A stretch of 34,717 bases of DNA, taken from contig PWYF01000025.1 of assembly GCA_003567955.1 (NCBI GenBank), forward strand, positions 1-34,717. The letters run 5' to 3'. The first letter of the stretch is position 1. The number at the start of each line of letters is the position of its first letter. The notes under the pieces were generated by a model that did no database searches, was not told where the DNA came from, and saw only the letters and a program-made list of their open reading frames with translations. Below, piece by piece: positions 7,315 to 17,261 of the stretch. The DNA is from Thiotrichales bacterium. Lineage in GTDB: Bacteria; Pseudomonadota; Gammaproteobacteria; UBA5335; SLRW01. Made by a program: the position numbers and the translations under genes.

Positions 7315-8060
7315 CAGATCAACCCCCTGTTCTTGAGTTCGGAAACCAGTTCATCGACGCTTTCCACTTTCTTGCCACCCTGGCGTTCGGGCGGCGGCGC
7401 GGTATTGGTCACTTTCAGACCCGGTGCGGCTTCCACACCCAGATCGGCCAGCGAGGTGGTGTCGATGGGCTTTTTCTTGGCCTTCATGATATCGGGCAGC
7501 TTGACGTAACGCGGCTCGTTCAGACGCAGGTCGGTGGTTACCACCGCCGGCAGGTCGACCTCAATGGTTTCCAGCCCGGCGTCCACTTCACGGGTAACCT
7601 TGGCCTTCTGGCCGTCCAGATCCACCTTCGAGGCGAATGTGGCCTGGGGGCGATCCCACAAAGCCGCCAGCATCTGACCGGTCTGGCCCTGGTCATCGTC
7701 AATGGCCTGCTTGCCCAGCAGCACCATACCGGGCTGCTCCTTGTCGGCCAGCGCCTTGAGCACCCGCGCCGCGGTCAGCGGCTGGATGTCCTCGTCGACT
7801 TCCACGTGGATGGCGCGATCGGCGCCCATGGCCAGCGCAGTACGCAACTGCTCCTGGGCCTTCTGCTCGCCGATAGTCACGGCAATAATTTCCTCGGCGT
7901 TGCCCGCTTCCTTGATGCGCAAGGCCTCTTCCATGGCAATTTCATCGAAGGGGTTCATGCTCATCTTGACGCCATCGGTCACCACGCCGGAACCGTCCGG
8001 CTTGACCTGGATGCGGACGTTGTAGTCCACCACCCGTTTCACACTCACCATCAGTTTCAT
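7314..8060 (-). CDS. etfB: Electron transfer flavoprotein, beta subunit
   Basis: EtfB pairs with EtfA and binds AMP; together they carry electrons from acyl-CoA dehydrogenases to ETF:quinone oxidoreductase. The 248-residue protein begins [17 protein letters not shown], a standard EtfB N-terminus. It contains [18 protein letters not shown] and, mid-protein, [19 protein letters not shown], both characteristic of the family. Its stop codon overlaps the etfA start. It begins 75 bp after the ETF-QO stop, so the three ETF genes are one transcription unit. Confidence 0.95.
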   Translation of the reverse strand: MKLMVSVKRVVDYNVRIQVKPDGSGVVTDGVKMSMNPFDEIAMEEALRIKEAGNAEEIIAVTIGEQKAQEQLRTALAMGADRAIHVEVDEDIQPLTAARVLKALADKEQPGMVLLGKQAIDDDQGQTGQMLAALWDRPQATFASKVDLDGQKAKVTREVDAGLETIEVDLPAVVTTDLRLNEPRYVKLPDIMKAKKKPIDTTSLADLGVEAAPGLKVTNTAPPPERQGGKKVESVDELVSELKNRGLI

Positions 8061-8135
8061 TTCGCTTCTAGCTCCCTGGTGTCGATCAATCGTTGCTGTC
8101 GCTTGCCGGCGGGCTCGAATCCGCGCGGGCAGCGC

Positions 8136-9737
8136 TTACAGGTTCTGGTAATTGGGCCCCGAGCCACCCTCCGGCGGCACCCAGTTGATAATCTGGTAGG
8201 GATCCTTGATATCACAGGTCTTGCAGTGCACGCAGTTGGCCGAGTTGATCTGCAGGTGCAGGCCCTGTTCCTCATCCTCGACCATTTCGTACACATTGGC
8301 CGGACAAAAACGCGTGCAAGGGTTGTTGTACTCCTCGCGGCACTTGGTTACGCAGATATCGGTATCGAGCACATGCAGATGGATCGGCTGATCCTCGTCA
8401 TGATCAGTGGCGGCAAAATACACCGACTGCAGACGATCCTTGGGCGGCAGATCACGCTGGTAGAAGTCGCGCTCCGGCGGCGTGTACTCATTCACCTTCT
8501 TCAGGCTGGACCAGTCGGCGTGGTTTTCCAGTGTCCACGGCGCCAGGCCAAAGGTCACGGTTTCAAACACGGCGTTGACGATACCGGGCCACAGCCCCTT
8601 GCGGAAACCCGGGCGCATATTGCGCACGCGCTTGAGCTCCTTGCCCACGGCCGAGCCACGCAGCAAGGCGTCATAGCCTTCCGGCGAGAGTTCGTTGGCC
8701 ACCGCATGCTCGGCTGCCAGCATGCCCGAGCGCATGGCGGTATGGGTGCCCTTGATTTTGGGCACATTGAGCGTGCCGCCGCAGTCACCCACCATCAGCG
8801 CACCGGGCATTTCCATCTTGGGCATGGACTGCCAGCCGCCCTCGACAATGGCGCGGGTGCCGGCGGAAAGAATCTTGCCGCCTTCCAGCAACGGCTTGAT
8901 TTCGGGGTGGTGCTTGAGCTGCTGGAACATCTCGAAGGGCTTCAACTCGGGGTCTTCGTAATCCAGCCCCACCACATAGCCGATGGCCAGGCGGTCCTTG
9001 TCGAGGTGATAGATATAGCTGCCGCCATAAGTCATCTTGTCGGCCGGCCAGCCGAAGGTGTGCATGACCTTGCCGGCTTCCACCCGGCCCTCGGGCAACT
9101 GCCAGAGTTCCTTGAAGCCAATGCCGTAGGTCTGCGGCGACTTGCCTTCATCCAGCTTGTACTTTTTGATCAGCTGCTTGGTGACGCTGCCCCGGCAGCC
9201 TTCGGCGAATACCGTCAGCTTCGCCTTGATATCCACGCCGGGCGTATAACCGGATTTCTCCGAACCATCTTTGGCCACGCCCATGTCGCCGATACGCACA
9301 CCGACCACCTTGTCGTTCTCGAACAGGGCCTCCACGGCGGCAAAGCCGGGGTAAATCTCCACGCCCAGCTCTTCGGCCTGCGGCGCCATCCACTTGCACA
9401 CGGCGCTCAGCGAGACAATAAAATTGCCCTTGTTGTGCATCTGCGGCGGGGTCGGAAAACGCGAGCTGCCACCCTTGCGCAGTACGCGGAATTCATCGCG
9501 CTTGACCGGCACACAGATATTCGGCGGGTTGTCGCGCCAGCCCGGCAGCAGCTCGTCCAGCGGCTCGGGCTCGATCACCGCGCCGGCGAGAATCTGCGCG
9601 CCCACCTCGGAGGCTTTTTCGATCACGCAGACTTCCAGCTCTTCGTTGAGCTGCTTGAAGCGGATCGCGCTGGCCAGCCCGGCAGGGCCCGCGCCCACGA
9701 TCACCACGTCATATTCCATCACGTCACGTTCGGACAT
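8136..9737 (-). CDS. Electron transfer flavoprotein:ubiquinone oxidoreductase
   Basis: ETF-QO is a monotopic membrane flavoprotein that passes electrons from reduced ETF to ubiquinone. The 533-residue protein has the N-terminal FAD dinucleotide fold (VVIVGAGPAGLASAIRF, from about residue 10) and the EGCRGSVTKQL segment. Near the C-terminus are the 4Fe-4S cysteines in RFCPANVYE and NCVHCKTCDIKDP. The length is near that of other bacterial ETF-QO proteins. The ATG at 9737 has GGGGAG five to six bases upstream; a second Met six codons later has no such site. It lies upstream of etfB in the same operon. Confidence 0.95.
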   Translation of the reverse strand: MSERDVMEYDVVIVGAGPAGLASAIRFKQLNEELEVCVIEKASEVGAQILAGAVIEPEPLDELLPGWRDNPPNICVPVKRDEFRVLRKGGSSRFPTPPQMHNKGNFIVSLSAVCKWMAPQAEELGVEIYPGFAAVEALFENDKVVGVRIGDMGVAKDGSEKSGYTPGVDIKAKLTVFAEGCRGSVTKQLIKKYKLDEGKSPQTYGIGFKELWQLPEGRVEAGKVMHTFGWPADKMTYGGSYIYHLDKDRLAIGYVVGLDYEDPELKPFEMFQQLKHHPEIKPLLEGGKILSAGTRAIVEGGWQSMPKMEMPGALMVGDCGGTLNVPKIKGTHTAMRSGMLAAEHAVANELSPEGYDALLRGSAVGKELKRVRNMRPGFRKGLWPGIVNAVFETVTFGLAPWTLENHADWSSLKKVNEYTPPERDFYQRDLPPKDRLQSVYFAATDHDEDQPIHLHVLDTDICVTKCREEYNNPCTRFCPANVYEMVEDEEQGLHLQINSANCVHCKTCDIKDPYQIINWVPPEGGSGPNYQNL

Positions 9738-9881
9738 GGAGACTCCCCTGTTTCAGGATAACTGCACCGCGATTGTCCGGCACCATGTATTCGGTTCACT
9801 GCGGCCGTGTCGGCCGGCTAAGGATGCACAGGGTACCATTGACTGACCGCCAATACCCACTGCCGGGCTCAAATCAGGCCC

Positions 9882-11660
9882 TCAAGCCAGCTCATCTGCC
9901 GGCAACGCCATCAGTTCGTCGGCGCCGGCATAAATGGCCGGCAGCAGACCATGCACGCGCGGCAGCAGGCGGCGCGCGAAAAACCGCGCCGTGGTCAGCT
10001 TGCTGCGGGCAAAGGCCGTGTCCTCGCCCTGCACGGCCCGGGCCATGCGCGCCCAGGCATAGCCCACCGCCAGCAGCGACAGCGCCTGCAGATAATCATA
10101 GGCCGCCGCACCGGCGTCATCCGGTGCGCTGCCCAGTGCCTCGCGCACCCGCTCGGTGGCCTCACGCAGCCCGTCCAGGGCTTCGCCCAGCGGCTGCACA
10201 ATGAATGCCAGCGCGTCATTGCCCTTTTCTGCGCTGATAAAGGTGGCGATGTCATCCAGATAGGTGTTGATCAGGCGGCCATTGTGCAACTTGAGCTTGC
10301 GCGCCACCAGATCCATGGCCTGGATGCCGTTAGTGCCTTCATACAGGGTGTTGATGCGGGCATCGCGCACGAACTGCTCCATGCCGTGTTCACGGATAAA
10401 GCCGTGACCACCAAAGACCTGCACGCCAGTACCGGCCAGTTCACAGCCGGCGTCGGTGAGCCAGGCCTTGCAGATGGGTGTCATCAGATCGACAAAATCC
10501 TGCGCCTTCTGGCGAGTTTCGTCGTCCGGATGATGCGCGGCCACATCGGCACTGGCCGCGGCCTCATAGGCCAGCACCCGACCGCCTTCGGTAAAGGCCT
10601 TCATGGTAAACAGCATGCGACGCACATCCGGGTGCTCGGCAATCAGCACGGTGTCGGTGGCGGCCTCGCCCTTGCGCGCCAGGGGGCGGCCCTGCTTGCG
10701 ATCCAGCGCATAGGCGATGGCGTTCTGGGTGGCGGCCTCGCAGATACCCAGGCCCTGGTTGCCCACGCCCAGGCGCGCCAGGTTCATCATGGTGAACATG
10801 TTCTGGATGCCCTGGTGCTCTTCGCCCACCAGCCAACCGACGGCGTCATCAAAATTCAGCACGCAGGTCGACGCTGCATGGATGCCCATCTTCTTTTCAA
10901 TGTTGGCGCAGTTCACCCCGTTACGCTCGCCCGGATTGCCATCGGCATCCGGCAGGAACTTGGGCACCAGAAACATGCTGATGCCTCGAATTCCGGCCGG
11001 CGCATCGGGCAGGCGCGCCAGCACCAGATGGATGATATTCTCGGCCATGTCGTGCTCACCGCCGGTAATGAAAATCTTGCCGCCATTCAAGCGGTAGCTG
11101 CCGTCACCGGCATCCTCGGCCCGGGTCTTGACCTGGGCCAGATCACTGCCGGCCTGCGGCTCGGTCAGGCACATGGTGCCGCTCCACTGACCGCTGACCA
11201 GTTTGGGCGAGTAAGTGGCCTGTAGTTCGGCCGAGCCGTGTTTTTCCAGCGCCTCGCAGGCACCGGCGGTGAGCAGCGGATACAGCGAGAAGGCGCTGTT
11301 GGCGCCGGCCATCATTTCCATCAGCACCTGCGAGAGCACAAAAGGCAGCCCCTGGCCGCCGTACTCCTCGCTCTGCGACAGGCCGGACCAGCCACCCTCG
11401 GAAAACAGTCGCCAGGCTTCGGGGAAGCCGTCGGGGGTATAGACCTGGCCGTCTTCCAGCCGGCAGCCCTGTTCATCACCACTGGCGTTAAGCGGCGCCA
11501 GACTGCCCTCGATCAGTTTGGCCGCCTCTTCCACCACGCCCCGCACGAGGTCGTCGGACACTTCACTGAAACGCTCAATGCCGGCAAGCCGCTGTTCCAT
11601 CCCGACAATACGCTCGAGCACAAATTGCATGTCCTGCACGGGGGCCTTGTAAGTCGCCAT
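9882..11660 (-). CDS. Acyl-CoA dehydrogenase (about 590-residue bacterial type)
   Basis: The enzyme oxidises acyl-CoA to trans-2-enoyl-CoA with FAD, passing electrons to ETF. Its 592 residues are longer than the usual 380-400 because of a C-terminal extension found in one bacterial subclass. Visible motifs are MCLTEPQAGSDLAQVKT (FAD/substrate site, about residues 168-184), IFITGGEHDMAENI, and RINTLYEGTNGIQAMDLV. The Glu in the last motif is in the position of the catalytic base in many family members. Preferred chain length cannot be read from the sequence. It is followed by ETF-QO, etfB and etfA, its electron path to the membrane. A promoter-like element and the thiolase terminator-like hairpin precede it, so it may also start a separate transcript. 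Confidence 0.92.
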   Translation of the reverse strand: MATYKAPVQDMQFVLERIVGMEQRLAGIERFSEVSDDLVRGVVEEAAKLIEGSLAPLNASGDEQGCRLEDGQVYTPDGFPEAWRLFSEGGWSGLSQSEEYGGQGLPFVLSQVLMEMMAGANSAFSLYPLLTAGACEALEKHGSAELQATYSPKLVSGQWSGTMCLTEPQAGSDLAQVKTRAEDAGDGSYRLNGGKIFITGGEHDMAENIIHLVLARLPDAPAGIRGISMFLVPKFLPDADGNPGERNGVNCANIEKKMGIHAASTCVLNFDDAVGWLVGEEHQGIQNMFTMMNLARLGVGNQGLGICEAATQNAIAYALDRKQGRPLARKGEAATDTVLIAEHPDVRRMLFTMKAFTEGGRVLAYEAAASADVAAHHPDDETRQKAQDFVDLMTPICKAWLTDAGCELAGTGVQVFGGHGFIREHGMEQFVRDARINTLYEGTNGIQAMDLVARKLKLHNGRLINTYLDDIATFISAEKGNDALAFIVQPLGEALDGLREATERVREALGSAPDDAGAAAYDYLQALSLLAVGYAWARMARAVQGEDTAFARSKLTTARFFARRLLPRVHGLLPAIYAGADELMALPADELA

Positions 11661-11760
11661 CTGTTATTTCGCTCCACGATTTCGGATGGGCCGGAGGAAG
11701 GTCTGGCCAGTTGACCGACATCACCTTGCGGATGCCGGAGACACGGTGGTGGCGGGAGAG

Positions 11761-11787
11761 TTTATAAAAAACCCCCTCATGATCCAA
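11761..11787 (-). promoter_or_regulatory. Possible sigma-70 promoter upstream of the acyl-CoA dehydrogenase gene
   Basis: On the minus strand TTGGAT (complement of 11782-11787) and TATAAA (complement of 11761-11766) are 15 bp apart, shorter than the ideal 17. The region between them is T-rich. It lies about 100 bp before the dehydrogenase ATG. Confidence 0.3.
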
Positions 11788-11799
11788 GCCGAAGAGACA

Positions 11800-11827
11800 A
11801 CCGGGGTGGCCTGATGGTCACCCCGGT
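11800..11827 (-). terminator. GC-rich hairpin after the thiolase gene
   Basis: ACCGGGGTGGCC (11800-11811) and GGTCACCCCGGT (11816-11827) pair over 12 bp, with one G-T pair, around a TGAT loop, 20 bp past the thiolase stop. Only a weak T-rich tail follows on the minus strand. It may be a partial terminator dividing thiolase/FadB from the dehydrogenase/ETF genes. Confidence 0.45.
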
Positions 11828-11847
11828 CGCTGCCGGAATCAGACCGA

Positions 11848-13029
11848 TCAGGCCACTTCGAACAGGCCGGCGGCACCCATGCCGCCACCCACGCACATGG
11901 TAATCACCACGTATTTTTCGCCGCGGCGACGGGCTTCAATCAGCGCGTGGCCGGTCATGCGCGCACCGGACATGCCATAGGGATGACCGATGGAAATCGC
12001 GCCGCCATTCACATTGAGCTTCTCGTGCGGAATGCCCAGCTTGTCGCGGCAATAGACCGTCTGCACGGCAAAGGCCTCGTTGAGCTCCCACAGGCCGATG
12101 TCGTCCATCTTCAGACCGTTGCGCTTGAGCAGCTCGGGGATCGCATACACCGGACCGATGCCCATTTCATCCGGCTCCAGGCCGGAAACCACCAGGCCGC
12201 GATAGATGCCCAGCGGCTCGATGTTGCGCTGCTCGGCCAGTTTGCCGTCCATCACCACACAGGCCGAAGCACCGTCGGAGAGCTGACTGGCGTTGCCGGC
12301 AGTAATAAAGCCGCCCTCGCCCATCACCGGATCAAGCCCCTGCAGGCCTTCCAGCGTAGTCTGGGGGCGATTGCCCTCGTCTTTTTCCAGCGTCACTTCC
12401 TGCGTGCTGATCTCGCCGGTTTCCTTGTCCTTCACGCCCATGGTGGTGGGCAGAGGCACAATTTCATCATCAAACTTGCCGGCTTCCTGGGCGGCGGCGG
12501 TGCGCTGCTGGCTGGACAGGGCGTATTCGTCCTGGGCCTCGCGGCTGACCTTGTATCGCTTGGCCACCACTTCGGCGGTATCGAGCATGCTCATCCACAA
12601 CTCGGGCTTGTGCTTCATCAACCAGTCTTCGGTGAAGTGATTCACATTGAGGTTGTTCTGTACCAGGCTGATGGATTCCAGCCCGCCGGCCACCATCACC
12701 GGCACCTTGTCGACCAGCACACGCTGGGCGGCCATGGAAATAGCCTGCAGGCCGGAGGAACAAAAGCGATTGACGGTGGTGCCCGAAGTGGTCACGGGCA
12801 GGCCGGCACGAATAGCCGCCTGACGACCAACGTTGTGGCCGGTGGCGCCTTCGGGCAACCCGCAGCCAAGGATCACATCCTCGACCTCGGCCGGGTCCAC
12901 ACCGGCACGCTTGACTGCATGCTCAATCGCATGGCCGCCCAGTGTGGCGCCGTGGGTCATGTTGAACGCGCCCCGAAAGGCCTTGCCGATCGGGGTGCGG
13001 GCGGTGGAAACGATGACTGCATCACTCAT
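11848..13029 (-). CDS. Acetyl-CoA C-acyltransferase (thiolase)
   Basis: Thiolase cleaves 3-ketoacyl-CoA with CoA to acetyl-CoA and a shortened acyl-CoA, the last step of beta-oxidation. The 393-residue length is normal. The acylated active-site Cys90 is in [11 protein letters not shown]. The catalytic His is in [18 protein letters not shown], and the second catalytic Cys is in [13 protein letters not shown] at the C-terminus. The ATG follows a GGAG site by eight bases. It is 26 bp after the FadB-like gene, so the two form a pair like fadBA, in which the products work as a complex. Confidence 0.94.
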   Translation of the reverse strand: MSDAVIVSTARTPIGKAFRGAFNMTHGATLGGHAIEHAVKRAGVDPAEVEDVILGCGLPEGATGHNVGRQAAIRAGLPVTTSGTTVNRFCSSGLQAISMAAQRVLVDKVPVMVAGGLESISLVQNNLNVNHFTEDWLMKHKPELWMSMLDTAEVVAKRYKVSREAQDEYALSSQQRTAAAQEAGKFDDEIVPLPTTMGVKDKETGEISTQEVTLEKDEGNRPQTTLEGLQGLDPVMGEGGFITAGNASQLSDGASACVVMDGKLAEQRNIEPLGIYRGLVVSGLEPDEMGIGPVYAIPELLKRNGLKMDDIGLWELNEAFAVQTVYCRDKLGIPHEKLNVNGGAISIGHPYGMSGARMTGHALIEARRRGEKYVVITMCVGGGMGAAGLFEVA

Positions 13030-13055
13030 GGGATAACTCCAGCTTTTAATGAATG

Positions 13056-15140
13056 TCAGAGGCTGCCGAAACCCTTGCCTTCCTTGACCAGGCGTTCCAG
13101 CAGGGGTGACGGCGTCCAGAAGTCGTCGCCAAAACGACGGCGGTATTTCTCGATACCGGCGAGCACCTTGTCGAGGCCGACCTGGTCGGCATAGAACATC
13201 GGCCCGCCGCGATACACCGGGAAGCCGTAACCATAGATCCAGACGATATCAATATCGAGTGAGCGGGCCGCAATCCCCTCTTCCAGGATTTTCGCTCCTT
13301 CGTTGATCATGGCATACAGACAGCGCTCGAGAATTTCCTCATCGGAGATGTCCCGGCGTTCCATGCCGATTTCCTTAGAGTGCGCCACGATCAGCTGCTC
13401 GATTTCAGGATCCGGTATGGGCGTGCGACCGTCCTCGTAGCGGTAGACGCCAGCGCCGGTTTTCTGGCCGAGGCGATCCATTTCCACAATCTTGTCCAGC
13501 CAGGTGGAGTCGCGCAAATTCGGGTCACGTGTGGCCTCGCGCGCCTTGCGGATGCGATAGCCTACGTCCAGTCCGGCCAGGTCGGCCATGGCAAAGGGGC
13601 CCATGGGAAAACCGAAGTCATAGAGCACCTTGTCCACCTGCTGCGGCAGCGCGCCCTCCTCAACCAGGAAAGCAGCTTCACGGCCGCGCGGGGCCAGCAT
13701 ACGGTTACCCACAAAGCCGTCGCAGACGCCCACCAGCACGCCCACCTTGCCGATTTTCTTCGACAGCGCCATCACCGTCGCCACCACGTCATCGGCAGTG
13801 CGGTCGCCGCGCACGTTCTCCAGCAGCTTCATGACATTGGCGGGGCTGAAGAAATGCATGCCCATGACGTCCTGGGGCCGTTTGGTGGCCGAGGCGATCT
13901 CATTGACATCCAGGGTGGAGGTATTGGTCGCCAGGATGGCGCCCTCCTTGCAGATCTCATCAAGACGGCCAAAGACGTCTTTCTTGATGTCCATGGCCTC
14001 GAATACGGCCTCGATCACGATATCAACCGAAGACAGGTCTTCCATTTTCAGGCTGGGGGTAATCAGCCCCATGCGTTGTTCCATCTGTTCGCGGCTCAGG
14101 CGTCCCTTGTCGACGGTACGGGCATAGTTGCTGCGAATGGTCTCGATGCCCCGGTCCAGCGCGTCCTGCTTTGCCTCGACAATAGTCACCGGAATCCCGG
14201 CATTGGCAAAGCACATGGCAATCCCGCCGCCCATGGTGCCGGCGCCGATAATCCCGGCTGTATTGATTTCGCGGGTGGGGGTGTCTTTGGGTAACCCGGG
14301 GACACGGGCAACCTGGCGCTCGGCAAAAAACACATGCTGCTGGGCTGCCGCCTGCGGCGACAACAGCAATTCCACGAACAGCTCACGCTCGCGCTCAATG
14401 CCTTCGCTGAAGGGCAGCTCGGCCGCGGCGCGCACCGCCTTGATACAATGAAACGGGGCCAGGAAACCACGTGCCCGGTGGGCGATGGCCTTTTCAAATT
14501 GATCAAACACAGCCGGATCAGTAACCACCGGTGGCAACCCGGACAGACGCCGGATCTCGCGATTTTCGCTGACTACCTTGCGGGCAAACTCAATGCCCGC
14601 GGCGACCGGATCCTCGGCTTCGGCAACCTCGTCAACAATACCGGCTTCATGGGCCTTCGGCGCCGGCAGCGGCTCACCCGAGACGATCATCTGCAATGCG
14701 GTCTCAACCCCGGCCAGTCGTGGCAGACGCTGGGTGCCCCCTGCCCCGGGCAACAGCCCCAGCTTGACTTCGGGCAGACCGACTTTGGCCGAGGGCACGG
14801 CCAGGCGGAAATGACAGGCCAGCGCCACTTCCAGCCCGCCACCCAGGGCCGTGCCATGGATCGCGGCGATCACCGGCTTGGTCGCGGCTTCGATGGATTC
14901 GATCACATCCGTGAGGTGGGGCTCTTTCGGCGGCTGGCCGAATTCGCGGATATCCGCCCCGGCGATAAAAGTGCGCCCTTCGCAGGCGATGACGATGGCC
15001 TTGATGGCGTCATCTTCAAGCGCTTCGGTCAGGCAATCCTGAAGTCCTTCGCGCACGCCATGGCTCAGCGCATTCACCGGTGGATTATTGACCAGAAAAA
15101 GGCCGATCTCACCTTCACGTTTCAGTGTTACTGCCGACAT
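13056..15140 (-). CDS. FadB-like enoyl-CoA hydratase / 3-hydroxyacyl-CoA dehydrogenase
   Basis: A 694-residue bifunctional enzyme that hydrates enoyl-CoA and oxidises the hydroxyacyl-CoA with NAD. The N-terminal crotonase domain (about residues 1-190) has [17 protein letters not shown] and [19 protein letters not shown]. The Rossmann domain starts near residue 295 with [20 protein letters not shown]. The catalytic [13 protein letters not shown] segment and [10 protein letters not shown] mark the dehydrogenase active region, followed by two C-terminal helical domains. The layout resembles peroxisomal MFE-1 and short FadB/FadJ proteins more than E. coli FadB. The ATG follows GGGAG by seven bases. 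It lies between the PanE-like gene and the thiolase on one strand. Confidence 0.93.
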   Translation of the reverse strand: MSAVTLKREGEIGLFLVNNPPVNALSHGVREGLQDCLTEALEDDAIKAIVIACEGRTFIAGADIREFGQPPKEPHLTDVIESIEAATKPVIAAIHGTALGGGLEVALACHFRLAVPSAKVGLPEVKLGLLPGAGGTQRLPRLAGVETALQMIVSGEPLPAPKAHEAGIVDEVAEAEDPVAAGIEFARKVVSENREIRRLSGLPPVVTDPAVFDQFEKAIAHRARGFLAPFHCIKAVRAAAELPFSEGIERERELFVELLLSPQAAAQQHVFFAERQVARVPGLPKDTPTREINTAGIIGAGTMGGGIAMCFANAGIPVTIVEAKQDALDRGIETIRSNYARTVDKGRLSREQMEQRMGLITPSLKMEDLSSVDIVIEAVFEAMDIKKDVFGRLDEICKEGAILATNTSTLDVNEIASATKRPQDVMGMHFFSPANVMKLLENVRGDRTADDVVATVMALSKKIGKVGVLVGVCDGFVGNRMLAPRGREAAFLVEEGALPQQVDKVLYDFGFPMGPFAMADLAGLDVGYRIRKAREATRDPNLRDSTWLDKIVEMDRLGQKTGAGVYRYEDGRTPIPDPEIEQLIVAHSKEIGMERRDISDEEILERCLYAMINEGAKILEEGIAARSLDIDIVWIYGYGFPVYRGGPMFYADQVGLDKVLAGIEKYRRRFGDDFWTPSPLLERLVKEGKGFGSL

Positions 15141-15224
15141 TGAATGTCTCCCGTTACTGCCTTGATCAACGCCTCTTGCATACTCGACCGGGATGGTGAC
15201 CGGAAACTGGCGTGGCCGGGCATG

Positions 15225-16190
15225 CTAACCCCTTCCGGCGCTGTCGTCACGTGTGGCCCCAATCATATTGAGCAAGCCGTAAAGCGTTTCCAGTGCGGGG
15301 ACGGCGACGTTTTCACGTCGGGCGGCCCGCACGACATTACCCAGAATGGCTTCGATTTCCATCTCCCGGCGCTGCTCGAAATCCAGCGCCATGCTGGTCT
15401 TGTAGGGCGGCATTCGCCGGGTGCCAGCGATATGATCCTCAATCAAACCATCGCGCTGGGGGTAGCTACAGGCCGCAGCTACCGCACAAACTTCCGCCAT
15501 TGCCCGGCGAATCATTTTCTCGCCTTCGTCGGTGGCGAGCATGGCCGCGGTATCCAGCCCGCCACCGGCCACCGAAGCGGGGTTAAAGGCGGCATTCCAG
15601 ACGCATTTTTCCCAGCGCGCGCTCACTACATTATCGCTCAGGGTGCAGTTGACGCCCCCGGCCTCGAACAGCCCGGAAAGACGCCGGGCGGCATCCCCGA
15701 GACCCGCCGGATAATGCCCCAGCACAAGATGGCCATAGGCCTTGTGCCGGACCTCGGCCGGGCCGGTACGACTGACCGCGACAAAGGCCAGCGCACTGAT
15801 AATGTCATTGTCCGGGAAGGCGCTGGCATAAGGCGGCTCGATTTCCACCCCGTTCTGGATCAGCACGATCACTGTATCCGGGCCCACCGCCGGGCGAATC
15901 ATGGCCACCGGGTCGAGTGAATCCAGCACCTTGGTGCAAACCAGCAGATAGTCAGGTGGATGCCGGCAATCGCTGGCGCTGCGTAAAACCTGGCGGGGTC
16001 TGAATGACAGGTCACCCAGACTGGCGCTGTGGATATGAATACCCCGGGCAGAAACAACGTCATGGTCGGAGCGACTGATCACATCCACAGCACACCCCTG
16101 ATGGGCGAGCACGGCGCCATAAAAGCTGCCTATGGCGCCGGCGCCGGCAATCAATACTGCAGGCGCTGAAGCAGATGACTCCTGAACCAA
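15225..16190 (-). CDS. PanE/ApbA-family 2-dehydropantoate 2-reductase-like protein
   Basis: A 321-residue NADP-dependent ketoacid reductase of the PanE family. The N-terminal Rossmann motif is LIAGAGAIGSFYGAVLAHQG; VLIQNGVEIE and SARWEKCVWNAAFNP are family signatures, with the lysine of EKCVWN matching the catalytic lysine. In pantothenate synthesis PanE reduces ketopantoate, but many paralogues act on other ketoacids. Its place at the head of a beta-oxidation block is unusual, so its substrate is uncertain. The start is a TTG behind a strong GGGAGG site (spacing 4). It is divergent from the DUF1499 gene, and FadB follows after 84 bp. Confidence 0.85.
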   Translation of the reverse strand: MVQESSASAPAVLIAGAGAIGSFYGAVLAHQGCAVDVISRSDHDVVSARGIHIHSASLGDLSFRPRQVLRSASDCRHPPDYLLVCTKVLDSLDPVAMIRPAVGPDTVIVLIQNGVEIEPPYASAFPDNDIISALAFVAVSRTGPAEVRHKAYGHLVLGHYPAGLGDAARRLSGLFEAGGVNCTLSDNVVSARWEKCVWNAAFNPASVAGGGLDTAAMLATDEGEKMIRRAMAEVCAVAAACSYPQRDGLIEDHIAGTRRMPPYKTSMALDFEQRREMEIEAILGNVVRAARRENVAVPALETLYGLLNMIGATRDDSAGRG

Positions 16191-16308
16191 TGAACCTCCC
16201 GTGCCTTCGGGCAGAATCTTCAGAGCGGATAATGGTACACCAGCGTTTCCCGGGCGGTATACTCGCTAATGAAATGTCGTTGCCGTATCACACCTACGAG
16301 ATCGTGCC

Positions 16309-17055
16309 ATGACTGACCATATGGATCGTCCCGTTCGCTGGCTGAGTATTGTTGCTCTGTCACTGGCCATACTCGCCGGCCTGGCTACAGCCACAGCCGT
16401 GCTGGGTTACCGCCTGGATTGGTGGGATTTCGGTGGCGCCATGGGCTGGCTGCGCTGGAGTTTGATACTTGCGCTTGGCGGCCTGCTGGCAGGCCTTGTC
16501 ACCCTTGTCATCTCATATTTCAGGTGGCATGTGTCCGGACTGGCTTCAGGGGGCGTGGCAATCCTGCTGGCGCTGATCGTGGCCTGGCCCATGGTGGATG
16601 GCATCATCAAGGCCCGCAGTCTGCCCGTGATCCATGACATCAGCACCGACCTCGACGAGCCGCCCCCCTTCGAGGCGGTGTTGCCCCTGCGCGGGGATGC
16701 GGCCAATCCAGCGCAATATCCCGGCGTGGAAGTGGCCGCACAACAACGACAGGCCTGGCCGGAACTCGGGCCGCTGATCACCGGCACACCCCCGGACAGC
16801 GCTTTTCAGGCAGCGCTGGAAACCGCCGCTGACATGCGCTGGGAGATTGTCGCCGCGGACCCGCAACGCGGGCGTATAGAGGCCGTGGACACCACGTTCT
16901 GGTTTGGCTTCAAGGATGACATCGTCATCCGCATCCGCCCGGACAATGGCGGCAGCCGTATCGACGTACGCTCCAAATCCCGTGTCGGCCGCAGCGACCT
17001 CGGCACCAACGCCACCCGAATCAAGCACTTCCAGAGGGCGTTATTAAGTGATTAG
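16309..17055 (+). CDS. DUF1499 family membrane protein
   Basis: A 248-residue protein with three predicted membrane helices in the first 100 residues (near 14-32, 45-70 and 78-94), followed by a soluble DUF1499 domain. The domain is recognised from ITGTPPDSAFQAALETAADM, WEIVAADPQRGRIEAVDTTF and IRPDNGGSRIDVRSKSRVG. Its biochemical role is unknown. A GAGAT-like weak ribosome site precedes the first ATG; another Met four codons later is possible. The last codons and the TAG stop lie inside an octamer array (17047-17070). A terminator follows at 17132-17162. Confidence 0.85.
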   Translation: MTDHMDRPVRWLSIVALSLAILAGLATATAVLGYRLDWWDFGGAMGWLRWSLILALGGLLAGLVTLVISYFRWHVSGLASGGVAILLALIVAWPMVDGIIKARSLPVIHDISTDLDEPPPFEAVLPLRGDAANPAQYPGVEVAAQQRQAWPELGPLITGTPPDSAFQAALETAADMRWEIVAADPQRGRIEAVDTTFWFGFKDDIVIRIRPDNGGSRIDVRSKSRVGRSDLGTNATRIKHFQRALLSD

Positions 17056-17256
17056 GTGGTTAAGTGATTACGTCGCGGGACAGCAGCTTGCCAGCCTGAT
17101 AACGCCGGTTTCGCGCTGATAGTCACTAAACAAAAAAGCGGGCCTCAACGGCCCGCTTTTTTGTACTCCAGCCTGGCTGCGCGTGCGCAGGCGTTGCAGC
17201 TCTGCACCTCGGCTTCCCGCGACTTAATCACCTAATCACATAACCACGTAATCACG
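17047..17256. repeat. Palindromic module 1: inverted octamer arrays, 60-bp unit A, terminator
   Basis: This is the first half of a 490-bp gene-free stretch. Three octamers of type RGTGRTTA (17047-17070) face four of the inverted type TAAYCACN (17225-17256). Next inward, GTGATTACGTCGCGGGA (17064-17080) pairs with 17215-17231, 16 of 17 matching. Unit A (about 17064-17125) is repeated as B (17263-17318) and, inverted, as C (17461-17520); A and C are about 90 percent identical by eye. The remaining centre holds the DUF1499 terminator and GC-rich sequence. No gene is visible. Confidence 0.65.
17132..17162 (+). terminator. Bidirectional-looking intrinsic terminator after the DUF1499 gene
   Basis: Six A residues, the arm GCGGGCC, loop TCAAC, the arm GGCCCGC and six T residues form a symmetrical Rho-independent terminator. 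It can work on both strands and would end DUF1499 transcripts, and possibly any read-through from the ugd side. Confidence 0.88.
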
Positions 17257-17261
17257 TTTTA

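Noticed and set aside
42-9761. Long open frames on the plus strand opposite the channel and the etf/ETF-QO genes (for example 42-1133, 6055-7509, 7806-9761)
   Set aside because: Their translations are rich in His, Gln, Arg and Gly with no recognisable domain. They lie exactly opposite well-supported genes and are explained by high GC codon use.
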